From DAOUBP01 sp964513075 (GTDB lineage Bacteria; Chloroflexota; Anaerolineae; CG2-30-64-16), in NCBI GenBank assembly GCA_964513075.1, contig CAZELR010000016.1, positions 7,370 through 71,369 on the forward strand: DNA of 64,000 bases, written 5' to 3'. The translations under genes and the position numbers were made by a program. Positions 62,118-64,000 of the stretch are shown piece after piece. The notes below the pieces were generated by a model. The model was not told the DNA's origin. It ran no database searches and was given only the letters and a program-made list of their open reading frames with translations. Numbering within the stretch: position 1 is the stretch's first letter; each line of letters begins with the position of its first letter.

Positions 62118-63086
62118 TCAGGGTGTCAGCACCAATTTTCCTGTTGTCCCGCGGCCGGCCAGCGCGATGTGCGCGTCTGCGGCCTGGGCCAGGGGGTAGA
62201 CGCCGCCGATGCGCAGGGTCAGCGCGCCCGAGGCAGCCATGTCGAACACGGCGCGGGCGTAGGCCAGGTATTGTTCGCGTTCCCGCACGTAGGCGAACAC
62301 CGACGGCCGGGTGACGAACAGCGAGCGCATCCCGCCCAGGCGTTGAATGTCCAGCGGCTCCGGGAAGCCGCTGGATTGGCCGAAGCTGACCAGCATGCCC
62401 AGCGGCGCCAGGCACTCCAGGCTGCGGTCGAAGGTGTCTTTGCCCACCGAATCGTAGACGACGTTGACCCCGCGATCATGGGTGATACGCTTGACTGCCG
62501 CGAGGAAGTCGTGCTCCGTGTAAAGAATCACCTCATCCGCGCCCGCGGCGCGCGCCAGCGCAGCCTTCTCTTCCGTGGAGGTGGTGCCGATCACGAACGC
62601 GCCTGCTGCTTTGGCCATCTGGCACAGCAGCAGGCCGACGCCGCCGGCCGCAGCATGCACCAGGCAGCGGTCGCCCGGCTTGAGCGGATAGGTGACGCGG
62701 CTCAGCACGTAGGCGGTGATGCCCTGGACCATGGCCGCGGCGCCCTGCTCGAAGCTGAGCGCGGCAGGCAGCGGCGCCAACCTGTCGGCCGGGACCAGGG
62801 CGTATTCGGCGTAGCAGCCGGACGCGCCGAAAAAGGCCACGCGGTCGCCCGGTGCGGCCTCGGTTACGCCTGCGCCGATTGCCTCCACCACGCCTGCGCC
62901 CTCTCCGCCGGGGATGGCGGGCAGCGGCACCTTATACCAGCCCGCGCGCTGGTAGACGTCGATGAAGTTGACCCCCGCCGCGGCTACCCTGACCAGGGCC
63001 TGGCCCGGCCCGGGGACCGGCGTGGGGCGCTCTGCGAGCTGCAGCACCTCGGGACCGCCGAATTCGGTGTAAACGATTGCTTTCAT
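62118..63086 (-). CDS. NADPH:quinone oxidoreductase (zinc-free medium-chain reductase)
   Basis: 322 residues. The start MKAIVYTEFGGPEVLQL and VDVYQRAG... YVLSRVTYPL segments are QOR-type. The nucleotide loop is AAAGGVGLLLCQMAKAAGA. No zinc-site cysteines. It reduces quinones or enones with NADPH. GGAG 8 nt before ATG 63086 and an extended -10 at 63113-63121 support a single-gene unit. Confidence 0.94.
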   Translation of the reverse strand: MKAIVYTEFGGPEVLQLAERPTPVPGPGQALVRVAAAGVNFIDVYQRAGWYKVPLPAIPGGEGAGVVEAIGAGVTEAAPGDRVAFFGASGCYAEYALVPADRLAPLPAALSFEQGAAAMVQGITAYVLSRVTYPLKPGDRCLVHAAAGGVGLLLCQMAKAAGAFVIGTTSTEEKAALARAAGADEVILYTEHDFLAAVKRITHDRGVNVVYDSVGKDTFDRSLECLAPLGMLVSFGQSSGFPEPLDIQRLGGMRSLFVTRPSVFAYVREREQYLAYARAVFDMAASGALTLRIGGVYPLAQAADAHIALAGRGTTGKLVLTP

Positions 63087-63112
63087 GGATGAAATCTCCA
63101 TTTTTGAGTATA

Positions 63113-63121
63113 ATTATAGCA
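63113..63121 (-). promoter_or_regulatory. Extended -10 promoter of the quinone oxidoreductase gene
   Basis: Read on the minus strand, TGC-TATAAT (63121-63113). The leader is about 20 nt. The site is also part of a TATAATTATA palindrome, so weak divergent use is possible. Confidence 0.65.
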
Positions 63122-63153
63122 TAGACTGCGCAGGCGCAGATACATCGGCGGCG

Positions 63154-63211
63154 CCTGTAACGCAATCCGCCGGATTGCGGGCCGTCACAATCCAGCGGAT
63201 TGTGCTACAGG
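63154..63211. repeat. Double CAATCC-GGATTG palindrome (copies 2 and 3)
   Basis: CGCAATCC/GGATTGCG (63161-63168, 63172-63179) and CACAATCC/GGATTGTG (63186-63193, 63197-63204) lie in tandem; the outer CCTGTA (63154-63159) and TACAGG (63206-63211) also pair. Same family as 46600-46618. Upstream of the glycosylase gene. Confidence 0.93.
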
Positions 63212-63239
63212 TTTGATGGGCTATTTTCAGGGGGAATCC

Positions 63240-63848
63240 ATGCGACCTAACACCTGCATCGGCTGCAAGACTTTTCCGTGCGTTGACGTGAACCGCGCGG
63301 GCTACGTCGTGCCGGGCGTCGACATCGATCCTGCCCACGTCTCGGTCATCCTGATTTCGGAGGCCGCGCCGGCCGATCCGGCCGCGTACTACTACGCAGG
63401 CGGGAATTCGCTCTTCGAGCAGACCACCGTGGCGGCGTTCCGGGACGCGGGCGCGGCGGTGGCGTCGATCGGGGACATCCTCGGCCTGGGCGTCTATCTC
63501 ACCACTGCGGTCAAGTGCGCCAAGACCGGTTATGGCATCGCGACGGCCACGGTGCGCGAGTGTTCGCAGATCCTGGCGGAGGAGCTCGCCCTGTTTCCGA
63601 ACGTGAGGGCGTTCTTGCTGATGGGCGACGTGGCCATCAGCGCGGTCAACGCCATCGCCCGCCGCGCGGGGGCGCCGAGGGCCATTCCGGCCGGCTCAAC
63701 GTACAAGATGCGCGGTCCGGCGTATTTCTTCCGCGGGGCGCGAGCCTTCCCGTCCTATTTGCAGGCGGGGCCGAGCTTCTTCATCGAGAAGAGCAAGCGG
63801 AAGATGATCGCGGAGGATATCGCGGCTGCGTTGAGTCTGTTAAGGTAA
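63240..63848 (+). CDS. Uracil-DNA glycosylase superfamily protein
   Basis: 202 residues. VILISEAAP near residue 40 corresponds to the family's first active-site motif, GLGVYLTTAVKCAKTGY sits where the nucleobase-recognition motif lies, and LLMGDVAISA resembles the later core strand. The N-terminal CIGCKTFPC is not the usual 4Fe-4S set of UDG families 4/5. Whether it is an active glycosylase is open. GGGGG before ATG 63240 supports that start over one at 63213. Confidence 0.75.
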   Translation: MRPNTCIGCKTFPCVDVNRAGYVVPGVDIDPAHVSVILISEAAPADPAAYYYAGGNSLFEQTTVAAFRDAGAAVASIGDILGLGVYLTTAVKCAKTGYGIATATVRECSQILAEELALFPNVRAFLLMGDVAISAVNAIARRAGAPRAIPAGSTYKMRGPAYFFRGARAFPSYLQAGPSFFIEKSKRKMIAEDIAAALSLLR

Positions 63849-64000
63849 AGTCTCTCTCACTAACGCCAGCAACTCGCACAGCACCATCGCGGTCGCGCCC
63901 CAGACTTTGTGATGGCCGACGGCGTAGAACGGCACGCGCACGTCCTCCCCGCGCAGGGGCCAGATCTCTTCCCGCCGCGTGGCCGGATCGAGCAGATGGT
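63840..64000 (-). CDS. NUDIX hydrolase, CoA-pyrophosphatase-like (C-terminal part only)
   Basis: 52 codons before the stop are visible (63998 to 63840). They read HLLDPATRREEIWPL at the edge, then VPFYAVGHHKVWGATAMVL. The phrase WGATA-x-x-L near the end is typical of CoA pyrophosphatase NUDIX proteins (NudL/YeaB). The NUDIX box itself lies outside the window. It overlaps the convergent glycosylase gene by 9 bp. Confidence 0.75.
   Translation of the reverse strand, partial: HLLDPATRREEIWPLRGEDVRVPFYAVGHHKVWGATAMVLCELLALVRETLP

Overview
The window is GC-rich, gene-dense bacterial chromosome. It looks like a Chloroflexota (Anaerolineae/Caldilineae-like) genome. This is inference from a combination of traits: a menaquinone/flavin-prenyl branch, Pro/Thr-linker exported proteins, a secreted protein ending in a YLPL-type tail, a bacterial translin homologue, and many families of short palindromic or tandem intergenic repeats. 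No rRNA, tRNA, CRISPR array, prophage or transposase was seen. About 60 genes are called. Two are cut by the window edges: a glycosyltransferase at the left and a NUDIX hydrolase at the right.

Layout. 1-4.0 kb: surface-glycan genes (GT39-like membrane glycosyltransferase, GT2, DegT aminotransferase). 4.0-8.8 kb: zinc-ribbon membrane protein, translin, L,D-transpeptidase, a Tat-lipoprotein glycosidase-like protein, and hisS. 8.9-18.3 kb: a large multi-domain glycosidase-like repeat protein, nadK, a zinc-finger membrane protein, an MFS exporter, recN and two GNATs. 18.4-22.8 kb: pepF, a secreted six-hairpin-like protein and an alpha/beta hydrolase. 22.8-25.5 kb: an accessory patch with two toxin-antitoxin pairs (hicAB, with an enlarged HicB, and higBA) around a duplicated NTF2-like protein. 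25.5-28.4 kb: a Moco-sulfurase-like aminotransferase bracketed by 22-bp perfect inverted repeats, then a GntR regulator with a periplasmic-binding-protein-like sensor domain. 28.4-32.3 kb: M20 peptidase, lipase, DUF624-like membrane protein, HypE/AIR-synthase-like protein. 32.7-36.2 kb: an operon of ECF-type S component, SsuB/SsuC-type ABC ATPase and permease, ubiE/menG and ubiX. 36.2-38.3 kb: parA with a membrane protein that carries a ParB-like N-terminal peptide. 38.4-45.5 kb: cupin and murA (Asp form), a membrane protein, gyrB and glgX. 45.5-50.7 kb: molybdoenzymes (MsrP-like; a fused CoxS-CoxL hydroxylase plus its FAD subunit). 51-53 kb: tandem metallophosphoesterases. 53-56.8 kb: pyruvate kinase, esterase and ATP-grasp ligase. 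57-64 kb: nth, hydantoinase, sirtuin, aldo-keto reductase with Fe-S sites, flavin reductase, quinone oxidoreductase, uracil-DNA-glycosylase-family protein, NUDIX.

Links between genes. The Moco-sulfurase-like protein could activate the xanthine-dehydrogenase-type hydroxylase 20 kb away. ubiE and ubiX share an operon with an unusual transporter that lacks a binding protein. ParA is paired not with a ParB but with a four-helix membrane protein whose first 30 residues resemble the ParA-activating end of ParB. This pair is the strongest candidate for an undescribed system. Other notable points are the MurA Cys-to-Asp change (predicted fosfomycin insensitivity), the HicB fusion, the bacterial translin, several apparently leaderless promoters, and at least nine families of intergenic repeats.
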